A DNA stretch of 64,000 nt, from NCBI RefSeq assembly GCF_017165765.1, contig NZ_JAFGZD010000017.1, positions 1-64,000 on the forward strand. The letters run 5' to 3'. Shown one piece after another: positions 26,256 to 35,172 of this stretch (its first letter is position 1; each line of letters starts with the position of its first letter). A program made the position numbers and the translations under genes. This DNA comes from Pseudomonas capsici. GTDB lineage: Bacteria > Pseudomonadota > Gammaproteobacteria > Pseudomonadales > Pseudomonadaceae. Below the pieces are notes generated by a model, which was not told the origin of the DNA, searched no databases, and worked only from the letters and a program-made list of their open reading frames with translations.

Positions 26256-26345
26256 GCCCTGGTTGACCGCCATCGGTCACCTGTATTGGCATTTCATATT
26301 TGAGCGGGACGCAAGGCCGTGTCCCGTCATCAGCTTTTTCTGCCG

Positions 26346-26603
26346 TCATGTCTGCTGCATCAATACGATCAGATCCACCACCATGGGCAGCGACAGATGC
26401 TCGGGTTTGTGGATGGCGCGTTCTCTGATGAACGCCGGGAACTCGAAGCCGAACTCTTCTCCCAGGCGTCCGAAAAGCTCGTTGATATCTTCCTCATCCA
26501 GCACCAGATCCTTGAAAGTGACATCGTCACGCAGCGCGGATTTGTCCACCAGAATGACGCCAAGAACGTCGAGCACCCTCTGGTTGATGTCCTCGCGATT
26601 CAT
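26346..26603 (-). CDS. Acyl-carrier-protein-like protein without the attachment serine
   Basis: The 85-residue protein (ATG at 26603) has the acyl-carrier pattern: helix 1 (INQRVLDVLGVILV), then FKDLVLDEEDINELFGRLGEEFGFEFP, which corresponds to the ACP segment with DSLD at the start of helix 2, then a last helix (LPMVVDLIVLMQ). Here the tetrad reads D36-E37-E38-D39, so the phosphopantetheine serine is replaced by Glu. It therefore cannot be charged as a normal ACP. It stands alone, divergent from tapT, and the function is unknown. Confidence 0.75.
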   Translation of the reverse strand: MNREDINQRVLDVLGVILVDKSALRDDVTFKDLVLDEEDINELFGRLGEEFGFEFPAFIRERAIHKPEHLSLPMVVDLIVLMQQT

Positions 26604-26783
26604 GGAAGCCCCGGATTCTAGACAGTTCAGGATTGGGGGAACTTCGAATAAACCAGCCCTCGATTTCAGGCTAGCTGAAGTTTGTTGAGGGTCCGTGAAG
26701 GGCGACGGGTGCCCGATGGCAGGTTCAGGCCGCTTCGGTGATCGGCTAGACTGCGCTCCCTGTTTGCCGTCGAAGAGAAAATC

Positions 26784-27380
26784 ATGTCCCGTGCTCGTTG
26801 CGAGCGCTGCCTGCGTCCCGGCAATCATTGTCTCTGCGCCCTGATCCCGCAACTGGACAGCCGCACTCGCGTTTTGCTGCTGCAGCATCCCAGTGAAGTC
26901 AGCCATGCCTTGAATACCGCACGCCTGGCTGCTCTCGGGCTGGTGAATGCGCAACTGGTAGTGGGCGAGGTGTTCGAAGGGCTTGAAACACTGCTGAATC
27001 AGCCCGGTTATCGGGCGTGTCTGCTGTTCCCGGGCGAAGATGCGCAAGTACTGGCACCTTATGCCGGGCAGGATCAGCCCATGCTGCTGGTGGTTCCCGA
27101 TGGCACCTGGCGCAAGGCGCGAAAACTGCTGCATCTCAATCCGCTGCTGGCTGCCTTGCCCAGAGTGACGCTGGGTTCGGTTCCGGTTTCACGCTATCGC
27201 CTGCGCAAGGCGCCAGGGCCCGATGCCTTGTCGACCCTTGAGGCGGTGACTCATGCCTTGCAGACCCTGGAGCCAGAAGCTGATTTTTCCGAGCTTTTAC
27301 GGCCTTTCGATGCCTTGATTGAGGGGCAGATCGCAGCAATGGGCCATGAGACGTATAAGCGTAATCATGCAGACCACTGA
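26784..27380 (+). CDS. tapT: tRNA-uridine aminocarboxypropyltransferase (DTW domain)
   Basis: TapT-family proteins (YfiP in E. coli) transfer an aminocarboxypropyl group from S-adenosylmethionine to uridine in tRNA (acp3U47). The 198-residue protein has an N-terminal zinc-like knuckle with Cys6, Cys9, Cys16 and Cys18 and the DTW signature in the form DGTWRKARK at 106-112, followed by SVPVSRYRLRKAP. The middle segment LLQHPSEVSHALNTA is typical. The gene is divergent from the acyl-carrier-like gene, with an intergenic region of 180 bases. Confidence 0.9.
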   Translation: MSRARCERCLRPGNHCLCALIPQLDSRTRVLLLQHPSEVSHALNTARLAALGLVNAQLVVGEVFEGLETLLNQPGYRACLLFPGEDAQVLAPYAGQDQPMLLVVPDGTWRKARKLLHLNPLLAALPRVTLGSVPVSRYRLRKAPGPDALSTLEAVTHALQTLEPEADFSELLRPFDALIEGQIAAMGHETYKRNHADH

Positions 27381-27511
27381 CACCTGATCAGTCAAGGCGC
27401 AATTCCCTCTGAAAAACAATTGCGAGCGTTATGCGTGCCTAGCTGTATCTGTGAGTCACGACAATCTGTGCCTAGACTGACAACTCTGCCTTGTCTGATC
27501 TGGAATGACCG

Positions 27512-28468
27512 ATGCACATTTCTTCTGGCCGCTGGGTGTATGGCCTCTGTCTTGCCCTGTTGACTGCTTTTCTCTGGGGCATCCTGCCCGTCAAACTCAA
27601 GCAGGTGCTGCAGGCGATGGATCCGGTGACCGTGACCTGGTTCCGTCTGCTGGTCTCCGGGGTCCTGCTCTTCATATGGCTGGCATCGGTCAAGCGCTTG
27701 CCGAGCCTCAAGGTGCTGGGAGGCAAGGGCAGGATTCTGGTGGCGCTGGCAGTGTTTGGTCTGGTCGGCAACTATGTGCTGTATCTGGTGGGATTGCGCC
27801 TGTTGAGCCCGGGCACCACGCAACTGATGATCCAGACCGGTCCCATCCTGTTGTTGCTCGGCAGTATCGTACTGTTCAAGGAGCGATTCACGCTTGGGCA
27901 GGGCATTGGTCTGTTCGTGCTGCTGATCGGTTTTGGCCTGTTTTTCAATGAGCGTCTGGTGGAACTGTTCACCTCGCTGAGCGATTACACCGCCGGGGTG
28001 CTGATCGTCTTTCTGGCGGCTGTGGTCTGGACCTTTTACGGACTGAGCCAGAAGCAATTGCTGACGGTGTGGAATTCGTTGCAGGTCATGATGGTGATCT
28101 ACCTGTTCTGCGCGCTGCTGATTACACCCTGGGCGCATCCGATGGAGGCTTTGCAGTTGAGTCCGTTGCAGGGCTGGTTACTGCTGGCCTGTTGCCTGAA
28201 CACGCTGGTGGCGTATGGCGCCTTTGCCGAGGCTCTGGCTCATTGGGAAGCTTCGCGTGTCAGTGCAACCCTGGCCCTGACCCCACTGGTGACCCTGGCT
28301 GCGGTGGCGGTGGCCGCCTGGTTGTGGCCCGACTACGTGCAGGCCGAAGAAATCAATACGCTGGGGTATGGTGGCGCAGTGCTGGTGGTGCTGGGTTCGG
28401 CGCTGACGGCTCTGGGGCCGTCGATGATCGCTGGCTGGAAGGCCAGAAAGCAGCGGCTGGCGGTATAG
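27512..28468 (+). CDS. DMT/EamA-family transporter
   Basis: This 318-residue inner-membrane protein has ten predicted membrane helices in two EamA halves (residues about 10-145 and 160-300). The first half begins YGLCLALLTAFLWGILPVKLKQVLQAMDPVTVTWFRLLVSG, typical of metabolite or amino-acid exporters. The substrate is not known. It ends nine bases from the convergent flavoprotein gene. Confidence 0.88.
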   Translation: MHISSGRWVYGLCLALLTAFLWGILPVKLKQVLQAMDPVTVTWFRLLVSGVLLFIWLASVKRLPSLKVLGGKGRILVALAVFGLVGNYVLYLVGLRLLSPGTTQLMIQTGPILLLLGSIVLFKERFTLGQGIGLFVLLIGFGLFFNERLVELFTSLSDYTAGVLIVFLAAVVWTFYGLSQKQLLTVWNSLQVMMVIYLFCALLITPWAHPMEALQLSPLQGWLLLACCLNTLVAYGAFAEALAHWEASRVSATLALTPLVTLAAVAVAAWLWPDYVQAEEINTLGYGGAVLVVLGSALTALGPSMIAGWKARKQRLAV

Positions 28469-28477
28469 CGCCTGCGG

Positions 28478-29089
28478 CTATTTACCCAGTTCTTCTGCCT
28501 GCCGAAGCCATTGCTGGCGCTGTTCTTCGCTTGAGGTGCGGATCGGGGCGAATTCGGTCAGGCGTTTGGTCCTGATTCCGCAGAAGGCCAGGATCGTGCG
28601 AATCATCTGGCGATGCGCCGGTGCTCCGTAGATCCAGCGGAAGTAGCGGGGCGGGGTGTCCAGGGTCGACAGCAGCTCTGCGGTCTTGCCCTTGAGCAAT
28701 TCGTTGGACGGGTGTCGGCGGCCATGGGCCCTGAAAGCGAAACCGGGCATGAACACCCGGTCGAAGAAACCGCTCAGCAAGGCCGGCAGCCCGCCCCAGG
28801 AAACCGGATAGACGAATACCAGGTGCTCGGCCCAGTGGATCTGGCGCTGGGCTTCGAGCAGGTCATGTTCCAGATTCTGACTCTGCTCGTAGCCGTTATG
28901 CAGGATCGGATCGAAGTCCAGCTCACTGAGCTTGAGCATCCTCACCACATGACCTTTGCTGCGTGCGCCCTGCGAGTAGGCATCACCCAAGGCATGGCAG
29001 AAACTGACGGTCTTCGGTGTGCCGTAAATCATCAGGATACGTTTTCCACTGCCTTCCAGAGGTGTTGCGCCACTTTTGGGGTCAGCCAT
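28478..29089 (-). CDS. Flavodoxin-fold NAD(P)H quinone oxidoreductase-like protein
   Basis: This 203-residue protein has the flavodoxin-like NQO fold: RILMIYGTPKTVSFCHALGDAY for the FMN/FAD phosphate loop, VRMLKLSELDFDPILH, and HLVFVYPVSWGGLPALLSGFFDRVFMPGFAF. Homologues (MdaB/NQO type) reduce quinones with two electrons and so limit oxidative stress. The ATG at 29089 overlaps the end of fumC by eight bases, suggesting co-transcription. A longer frame upstream of this is a shadow of fumC. Confidence 0.88.
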   Translation of the reverse strand: MADPKSGATPLEGSGKRILMIYGTPKTVSFCHALGDAYSQGARSKGHVVRMLKLSELDFDPILHNGYEQSQNLEHDLLEAQRQIHWAEHLVFVYPVSWGGLPALLSGFFDRVFMPGFAFRAHGRRHPSNELLKGKTAELLSTLDTPPRYFRWIYGAPAHRQMIRTILAFCGIRTKRLTEFAPIRTSSEEQRQQWLRQAEELGK

Positions 29090-30476
29090 TGCTACCCGCC
29101 TCCAGCATTTTTTCCGGTCGGACCCAGGCGTCGAACTGCTCGTCGGTGAGGTAGCCCAGAGCAAGGGCGGCTTCCCGCAGGGTCAGCCCTTCGCTATAGG
29201 CTTTCTTGGCGATCTGCGCCGATTTGTCGTAACCGATATGGGGGTTGAGAGCGGTGACCAGCATCAGGCCTCGCTCCAGATGTTCGGCCATTTTTGCAGC
29301 ATCGGGTTCCAGGCCGGCGATGCAATGCTCGTTGAAGTTGCGGCACCCGTCGGCCAGCAGCCGGATCGATTGCAGCAGGTTATGGATGATCACCGGCTTG
29401 TACACGTTCAGTTGCAGGTGTCCCTGACTGGCGGCAAAGCCGATGGTCACATCGTTGCCCAGCACCTGACAGGCCAGCATCGACAGCGCTTCGCACTGGG
29501 TCGGGTTGACCTTGCCGGGCATGATCGAACTGCCCGGCTCGTTGGCCGGCAGTCGTACTTCTGCAAGGCCTGCTCGAGGACCGGAGCCCAGCAGGCGCAG
29601 GTCGTTGGCGATCTTCATCAAGGCCACGGCCAGGGTCTTCAAGGCGCCCGACAAAGCGGTCAGCGGCTCATGGCCCGCCAATGCGGCAAATTTATTGGGC
29701 GCGGTGACGAACGGCAGTCCGGACAGCGCCGCCAGTTCCGCGGCCACGGCTTCGGCAAATCCCTTGGGCGCATTTAGCCCGGTGCCCACGGCGGTGCCGC
29801 CCTGAGCCAGTTCGAAGACCGCAGGCAGGGTGGCGCGAATGGCTTTCTGGGCATAATCCAGTTGCGCCACGAAGCCCGACAGCTCCTGGCCGAAGGTGAT
29901 CGGTGTGGCATCCATCATGTGCGTGCGGCCGGTTTTCACCAGTCTGATATGCCGTGCCGACTGCTCGGCAAGGCCATTGGACAGCTCGGCGATGGCGGGC
30001 AGCAGTTGTTCCTTGACCGCTTGTGCCGCCGCGATGTGCATGGCTGTCGGGAAGCAGTCATTTGAACTCTGCGAACGGTTGACGTGATCGTTGGGGTGCA
30101 CCGGGCTCTTGCCGCCGCGACCCTGGCCAGCCAGTTCGTTGGCGCGACCGGCAATCACCTCGTTGACGTTCATGTTGCTTTGCGTACCGCTGCCGGTCTG
30201 CCAGACCACCAGCGGGAACTGGTCGTCATGCTTGCCGTCGAGCACTTCGTTGGCGGCCTGCTCGATGAGCCGGGCGATATCGGCGGGCAGGTCGCCATTG
30301 CGGTCATTGACCCGCGCGGCGGCTTTCTTGATCAGGGTCAGGGCATGCAGCACGGCAAGCGGCATGGCCTGATCGCCGATCGCGAAGTTGATCAGCGACC
30401 GTTGGGTCTGTGCACCCCAGTAAGCGTCTTCAGGGACTTCTATCGGGCCAATGCTGTCAGTTTCTGTACGGCTCAC
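29082..30476 (-). CDS. fumC: Class II fumarate hydratase
   Basis: FumC hydrates fumarate to malate in the TCA cycle and is the iron-independent, oxidant-stable form. The 464-residue protein shows the family signature GSSIMPGKVNPTQCE, the substrate-binding segment GSGTQSNMNVNEVIA, and SSNDCFPTAMH. GTG at 30476 is chosen as start: AAGGAG lies eight bases upstream, and the result MSRTETDSIGPIEVP has the normal family length. The longer frame to 30536 has no support. The adjacent flavoprotein gene fits a stress-related unit, but this is inference. Confidence 0.96.
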   Translation of the reverse strand: MSRTETDSIGPIEVPEDAYWGAQTQRSLINFAIGDQAMPLAVLHALTLIKKAAARVNDRNGDLPADIARLIEQAANEVLDGKHDDQFPLVVWQTGSGTQSNMNVNEVIAGRANELAGQGRGGKSPVHPNDHVNRSQSSNDCFPTAMHIAAAQAVKEQLLPAIAELSNGLAEQSARHIRLVKTGRTHMMDATPITFGQELSGFVAQLDYAQKAIRATLPAVFELAQGGTAVGTGLNAPKGFAEAVAAELAALSGLPFVTAPNKFAALAGHEPLTALSGALKTLAVALMKIANDLRLLGSGPRAGLAEVRLPANEPGSSIMPGKVNPTQCEALSMLACQVLGNDVTIGFAASQGHLQLNVYKPVIIHNLLQSIRLLADGCRNFNEHCIAGLEPDAAKMAEHLERGLMLVTALNPHIGYDKSAQIAKKAYSEGLTLREAALALGYLTDEQFDAWVRPEKMLEAGSNG

Positions 30477-30656
30477 TGGTCTTACTCCTTCAAGGTGCGT
30501 AAGGGTTAGGTGCCTATAGTCCCTCTGGGTTCCCACAGGGTTTGTGTTGGCTGGTTTTCAACCACTGAGTTAAGCGGGGGTTGAGCCAAAAGCGAACATA
30601 AGCGCAGAATGGTCGGCCTTGAGGTCATGCCTCGTTTGTCAGATTAAGGAAATTCG

Positions 30657-31184
30657 ATGACCCGTCTTCGTGCCATCTGTACTGCGGTAGCCCTGGTTTG
30701 CGCCAGCGGTCAGGTTCTCGCCGACACCGCCAGCCACAACGCCAGTGCCGAAACCTTCCTCAAGCTTGCCAACGCTGACAAGCTGGGTGCTCCGGTCTAC
30801 GCGCAGGTCCAGCAGATGTTTGCCCAGCGTTTTGCTGAAACCAAGGCGCCTGCGTCGAAAAAGGCCTTGCTGGAAACCTATCAGGCCAAGGCCAACGCCG
30901 CTGTCGATCAGGCCATCGGCTGGAACAAGCTCAAGCCGGACATGGTCAAGCTCTATACCGCCAACTTCACCGAAAGCGAGTTGAAGGATCTGGTCGTGTT
31001 CTATCAGTCGCCACTGGGCAAGAAAGTCATGTCCAAGATGCCTGAGCTGGCTCAGCAGTCGGCGCAACTGACCCAGAGCAAGCTGGAAAGCGCCGTGCCG
31101 GTGGTCAACAAGCTGCTCGCCGACATGACTGCCGAGCTGGAGCCTGCCAAGGCTGCAACTCCTGCTGCTACCAAGAAACCCTGA
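30657..31184 (+). CDS. DUF2059 domain-containing exported protein
   Basis: This 175-residue protein has a signal peptide (TRLRAICTAVALVCASGQVLA) and a DUF2059 domain with KAKANAAVDQAIGWNKLKPDMVKLYTANFTESELKDLVVFYQSPLGKKVMSKMPEL, a pattern common to this family. It ends in an Ala/Thr/Pro/Lys-rich tail. Functions in the family are not known. It is 15 bases upstream of the BolA-like gene and likely co-transcribed with it. Confidence 0.88.
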   Translation: MTRLRAICTAVALVCASGQVLADTASHNASAETFLKLANADKLGAPVYAQVQQMFAQRFAETKAPASKKALLETYQAKANAAVDQAIGWNKLKPDMVKLYTANFTESELKDLVVFYQSPLGKKVMSKMPELAQQSAQLTQSKLESAVPVVNKLLADMTAELEPAKAATPAATKKP

Positions 31185-31199
31185 CAGGCGAATCCCGTC

Positions 31200-31493
31200 A
31201 TGAGCATGCAACAACGAATCGAGTCAGCGCTTGCGCTGCTTGAGCCACAGCACCTGCAGGTACTCGACGAGAGCCACATGCACAGCCGTGGCCAGCAGAC
31301 TCACTACAAGGCCGTGCTGGTCAGCGACCAGTTTGCGGGTCTTAACTCGGTCAAGCGGCATCAGAAAGTCTACGCCACGCTGGGTAGCCTGATGGGAGAG
31401 TTCCATGCCCTGGCGTTGAACACCTATACGCCCGAGGAGTGGACAAAGGTCGGAGCAGCGCCCGCTTCGCCGACCTGTGCCGGTGGCCACTGA
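31200..31493 (+). CDS. BolA-family protein
   Basis: This 97-residue protein has the BolA fold: QQRIESALALLEPQHLQVLDESHMHS, then HYKAVLVSDQFAGLNSVKRHQKVYATLG with the RHQ motif, then ALNTYTPEEW. BolA proteins act with monothiol glutaredoxins in iron-sulphur cluster handling. The His of the RHQ motif is the expected cluster ligand. The gene follows a DUF2059 gene and ends with a terminator. Confidence 0.93.
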   Translation: MSMQQRIESALALLEPQHLQVLDESHMHSRGQQTHYKAVLVSDQFAGLNSVKRHQKVYATLGSLMGEFHALALNTYTPEEWTKVGAAPASPTCAGGH

Positions 31494-31552
31494 CCTGAGT
31501 ATCCCGGTCCGGTCCTGAGCAATATCCTGACAACGTCTGTTTTGCTAGAATC

Positions 31553-31581
31553 CGCACCGCGCCGCAAGGCCGGTGCGTTTT
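31553..31581 (+). terminator. Rho-independent terminator after the BolA-like gene
   Basis: A stem CGCACCG...CGGTGCG with a ten-base loop is followed by TTTTT, about 60 bases past the stop codon. Confidence 0.75.
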
Positions 31582-31640
31582 TCGTTCTGATTTTTCTTGC
31601 CCGGTAGGCCCTTTGCGAGGGTCACCACCTGGAGTGATAC

Positions 31641-32594
31641 ATGACCCAAGAGCCGATGACTCAGCCGATCGTCGTAGCTGCGCTATACAAATTCGTGACC
31701 CTCAGCGATTACGTCGAACTGCGTGAACCCCTGTTGCAGGCCATGATTGCCAATGGCATCAAAGGCACTCTGCTCATCGCCGAGGAAGGCATCAACGGTA
31801 CGGTTTCCGGTAGCCGTGAAGGCATCGATGGTCTGCTGGCCTGGCTGAAAAACGACCCGCGCATGGTCGATATCGATCACAAGGAATCGTTCTGCGACGA
31901 GCAGCCGTTCTATCGCACCAAGGTCAAGCTCAAGAAAGAGATCGTGACCCTGGGCGTCGAAGGTGTGGACCCCAACAAGGCCGTCGGCACCTATGTCGAG
32001 CCCAAGGACTGGAACGCGCTGATCACCGATCCTGAAGTCCTGCTGATCGATACTCGCAACGACTACGAAGTGTCCATCGGCACCTTCGAGGGTGCCATCG
32101 ACCCCAAGACCACCAGCTTTCGCGAGTTTCCCGAGTACATCAGGGAACACTTCGACCCGGCCGTGCACAAGAAGGTCGCCATGTTCTGTACGGGCGGCAT
32201 CCGTTGTGAAAAGGCGTCGAGCTACATGCTGGGTGAGGGTTTCGAGGAGGTCTATCACCTCAAGGGCGGTATTCTCAAATACCTCGAAGAAGTCCCGCAG
32301 GAAGAAAGCAAGTGGAGTGGCGAGTGTTTCGTGTTCGATAACCGTGTCACGGTGCGTCACGACCTGAGCGAAGGCGACTACGATCAATGTCATGCCTGCC
32401 GCACGCCGATCAGTGCCGAAGATCGCGCCAGCGAGCATTATTCGCCGGGTGTCAGTTGCCCGCATTGCTGGGACAGCCTGAGCGAAAAGACTCGCCGCAG
32501 CGCCATTGACCGGCAGAAGCAGATCGAGCTGGCAAAAGCCCGTAATCAGCCACATCCGATCGGTTATAACTACCGTCAGCAATCCGAGGCCTGA
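31641..32594 (+). CDS. trhO: tRNA uridine-34 hydroxylase (rhodanese-like)
   Basis: TrhO (YceA) makes 5-hydroxyuridine at tRNA position 34 with oxygen. The 317-residue protein has an N-terminal acylphosphatase-like domain (AALYKFVTLSDYVELREPL...GTLLIAEEGINGTVSG), then the rhodanese domain with active-site Cys183 in VAMFCTGGIRCEKASSYML, then a cysteine-rich C-terminal segment with CHAC and CPHC pairs. Length and domains match the family. Next gene follows three bases later. Confidence 0.95.
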   Translation: MTQEPMTQPIVVAALYKFVTLSDYVELREPLLQAMIANGIKGTLLIAEEGINGTVSGSREGIDGLLAWLKNDPRMVDIDHKESFCDEQPFYRTKVKLKKEIVTLGVEGVDPNKAVGTYVEPKDWNALITDPEVLLIDTRNDYEVSIGTFEGAIDPKTTSFREFPEYIREHFDPAVHKKVAMFCTGGIRCEKASSYMLGEGFEEVYHLKGGILKYLEEVPQEESKWSGECFVFDNRVTVRHDLSEGDYDQCHACRTPISAEDRASEHYSPGVSCPHCWDSLSEKTRRSAIDRQKQIELAKARNQPHPIGYNYRQQSEA

Positions 32595-32597
32595 GCC

Positions 32598-33230
32598 ATG
32601 TCCTCCCGCCTGATCTATGTAATGGACCCGATGTGTTCCTGGTGCTGGGGGTTCGCTCCGGTGGCCGAGGCACTGGTAGAACAGGCACAGGCGGGCGGCG
32701 TGCCGCTGCATCTGGTCATGGGTGGCTTGCGTTCCGGCACCACGGCGCTGGATGCCTCCACGCGGCGCTATATCCTGGAGCACTGGGAAGCGGTGGAGAA
32801 AGCCACCGGGCAGCCATTTCGTTTCGAGGGTGCCTTGCCGGACGGTTTCGTCTATGACACCACGCCCGCCTGCCGGGCCGTGACCGCTGCCCGTCATCTT
32901 GATCCGCAAGGGGCGTGGACGCTGGTCGGACTGATTCAGCAGGCGTTCTACACTCAAGGGCGCGATGTCACTCATGCCCCGTTGCTGGTTGAGCTGGCCG
33001 AGCAGGCAGGTCTGCCCCGTCAGGCATTCGCCGACGCTTTCGACAGCGCCGAACAGCGAGCGGCCACGGCGGCCGACTTTGCCTGGGTGCAGGGGCTTGG
33101 CATTGCCGGTTTTCCGACCCTGCTTGCCGAGCATAACGGGCAACTGGCATTGCTGACCAATGGCTATCAACCCCTGAACGAACTGGCACCATTGCTCGGG
33201 CGATGGCTGGAGCGTGCCGCCAGTGCATGA
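32598..33230 (+). CDS. DsbA-family (FrnE-like) oxidoreductase
   Basis: This 210-residue cytoplasmic protein has the CxxC thioredoxin-like motif in DPMCSWCWGFAPV followed by a DsbA-like helical insert and ending AGFPTLLAEHNGQLALLTNGYQP with the cis-Pro. No signal peptide is present, so it belongs to the FrnE/2-hydroxychromene-isomerase side of the family. The exact substrate is not known. The ABC transporter gene starts 17 bases inside its end, suggesting translational coupling. Confidence 0.88.
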   Translation: MSSRLIYVMDPMCSWCWGFAPVAEALVEQAQAGGVPLHLVMGGLRSGTTALDASTRRYILEHWEAVEKATGQPFRFEGALPDGFVYDTTPACRAVTAARHLDPQGAWTLVGLIQQAFYTQGRDVTHAPLLVELAEQAGLPRQAFADAFDSAEQRAATAADFAWVQGLGIAGFPTLLAEHNGQLALLTNGYQPLNELAPLLGRWLERAASA

Positions 33231-35031
33231 AGAGTCTTCTCTCAAGCAACCCGGCGACCGACTGAGCTGGGCCGAGATCCGGCGGCTGGCGTTACGTCAT
33301 AAGAAAGCCCTCTGGATCGCCAATGGCGTGGCGGTGCTGGCGACGCTGTGCAGTGTGCCGATTCCCTTGCTCCTGCCATTGCTGGTGGACGAAGTGCTGC
33401 TGGGGCGTGGCGACGCGGCGCTGCGGATCATGGATCATGCCTTGCCCGAAAGTCTGCAGAAGGCGGTGGGCTATATCGGCCTGATGCTGGTGTTGACTCT
33501 GGTCCTGCGTCTGGGGGCCTTGCTGTTCAATGTCCTGCAGGCGCGTTTGTTCGCGCGTCTGGCCAAGGACATTGTCTACCGCATCCGTCTGCGCCTGATC
33601 GAGCGCCTTCAGCGCATATCCCTGCGCGAGTATGAAAGCCTGGGCAGCGGCATGGTGACCACGCATCTGGTCACCGATCTGGACACGCTGGACAAGTTCG
33701 TCGGTGAAACCCTCAGCCGTTTTCTGGTTGCAGCCCTGACCCTGGCAGGCACGGCTGGCATTCTGATGTGGATGCACTGGAAGCTGGCGCTGCTGATCAT
33801 GCTGTTCAATCCGCTGGTGATCTTTGCCACGGTGCGTCTGGGCAAGCGCGTCAAACACCTGAAAAAACTCGAGAACGACAGTACTTCGCGCTTTACCCAG
33901 GCCTTGAGCGAAACCCTGGATGCCATTCAGGAAGTACGGGCCGGCAATCGGCAGGGCTTTTTCCTGGGCCGCCTTGGCCAGCGTGCCAGGGAAGTGCGCG
34001 ATTACGCCGTGAATTCACAGTGGAAAAGCGATGCCTCGGGCCGGGCCAGTGGCCTGCTGTTCCAGTTCGGTATCGATATTTTCCGGGCTGCCGCGATGTT
34101 GACGGTACTGTTCTCGGATCTCTCCATTGGCCAGATGCTCGCGGTATTCAGTTACCTGTGGTTCATGATCACGCCGGTCGAGCAACTGCTGAACCTGCAA
34201 TACGCCTATTACGCGGCGGGTGGGGCGTTGACCCGGATCAACGAACTGCTGGCCCGTGAAGACGAGCCGCAATACCCGGGTGTTGTCGATCCGTTCAAGG
34301 GGCGGGAAACCGTTGGTATCGAGGTGCGTGGTCTGAGCTTCGGCTATGGCGAAGACCTGGTACTGGACCAGTTGAACCTGTCGATTGCGCCCGGTGAGAA
34401 GGTGGCAATTGTCGGTGCCAGTGGCGGTGGTAAAAGCACTCTTGTGCAACTGCTGCTGGGGCTTTACAGCGCGCAGACCGGCACTGTCCGTTTTGGCGGT
34501 TCTACCCTGCAGGAGATCGGTCTGGAGCGGGTGCGGGAAAACGTGGCGGTGGTGCTGCAACACCCGGCGCTGTTCAACGATTCCATACGCGCCAACCTGA
34601 CCATGGGTCGAGACTGTACGGATGAGGCTTGCTGGGCGGCGCTGGAGGTTGCTCAGCTTGAGTCGACCATTCGTGCGTTGCCCGAGGGCCTGGACAGCAT
34701 TGTCGGACGTTCCGGGGTGCGGTTGTCCGGCGGGCAGCGTCAGCGTCTGGCGATTGCGCGCATGGTCTTGTCCGACCCTAAAGTCGTCATTCTGGACGAG
34801 GCGACTTCGGCGCTGGATGCGGCCACCGAATACAATCTGCATCAGGCACTGGCGCTCTTTCTGCGCAGTCGCACCACCCTGATCATCGCTCACCGCCTGT
34901 CTGCGGTAAAACAGGCCGACCGGGTCCTGGTATTCGATGGCGGACGTATCGCCGAGGACGGGGATCATCAGCAACTGATCGCCGAGGGCGGGCTTTACGC
35001 CAAGCTGTACGGACATCTGCAACAGGTCTGA
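33214..35031 (+). CDS. ABC transporter ATP-binding/permease protein (half exporter)
   Basis: This 605-residue half-transporter has an ABC exporter type I membrane domain (residues about 20-335) and a nucleotide-binding domain. The latter has Walker A GASGGGKST, the Q-loop at AVVLQHPALF, signature LSGGQRQR, Walker B VVILDEATSALD and the H-loop IIAHRLSAV. It should work as a homodimer and export a lipid, peptide or drug; the substrate is not predictable. GTG at 33214 is the assigned start; a GTG at 33223 is possible, and the overlap with the preceding gene remains. Confidence 0.9.
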   Translation: MPPVHEESSLKQPGDRLSWAEIRRLALRHKKALWIANGVAVLATLCSVPIPLLLPLLVDEVLLGRGDAALRIMDHALPESLQKAVGYIGLMLVLTLVLRLGALLFNVLQARLFARLAKDIVYRIRLRLIERLQRISLREYESLGSGMVTTHLVTDLDTLDKFVGETLSRFLVAALTLAGTAGILMWMHWKLALLIMLFNPLVIFATVRLGKRVKHLKKLENDSTSRFTQALSETLDAIQEVRAGNRQGFFLGRLGQRAREVRDYAVNSQWKSDASGRASGLLFQFGIDIFRAAAMLTVLFSDLSIGQMLAVFSYLWFMITPVEQLLNLQYAYYAAGGALTRINELLAREDEPQYPGVVDPFKGRETVGIEVRGLSFGYGEDLVLDQLNLSIAPGEKVAIVGASGGGKSTLVQLLLGLYSAQTGTVRFGGSTLQEIGLERVRENVAVVLQHPALFNDSIRANLTMGRDCTDEACWAALEVAQLESTIRALPEGLDSIVGRSGVRLSGGQRQRLAIARMVLSDPKVVILDEATSALDAATEYNLHQALALFLRSRTTLIIAHRLSAVKQADRVLVFDGGRIAEDGDHQQLIAEGGLYAKLYGHLQQV

Positions 35032-35172
35032 TTGCAGGGCCGACACATCCCCCCAGCTTTGTGCGCGATGTTGCAGCTTGTATAAAAACCGAGAAAATCC
35101 CTCGTCTCTCTTGTTGGATTTGGCCTAGTCTCTGAGCAGGACGTTCAATCAGTCATGTGGTGAAGTGAACCC

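Noticed and set aside
31683..33245. 520-codon minus-strand frame over trhO and the DsbA-family gene
   Set aside because: Antisense shadow; both plus-strand genes have intact active-site motifs.
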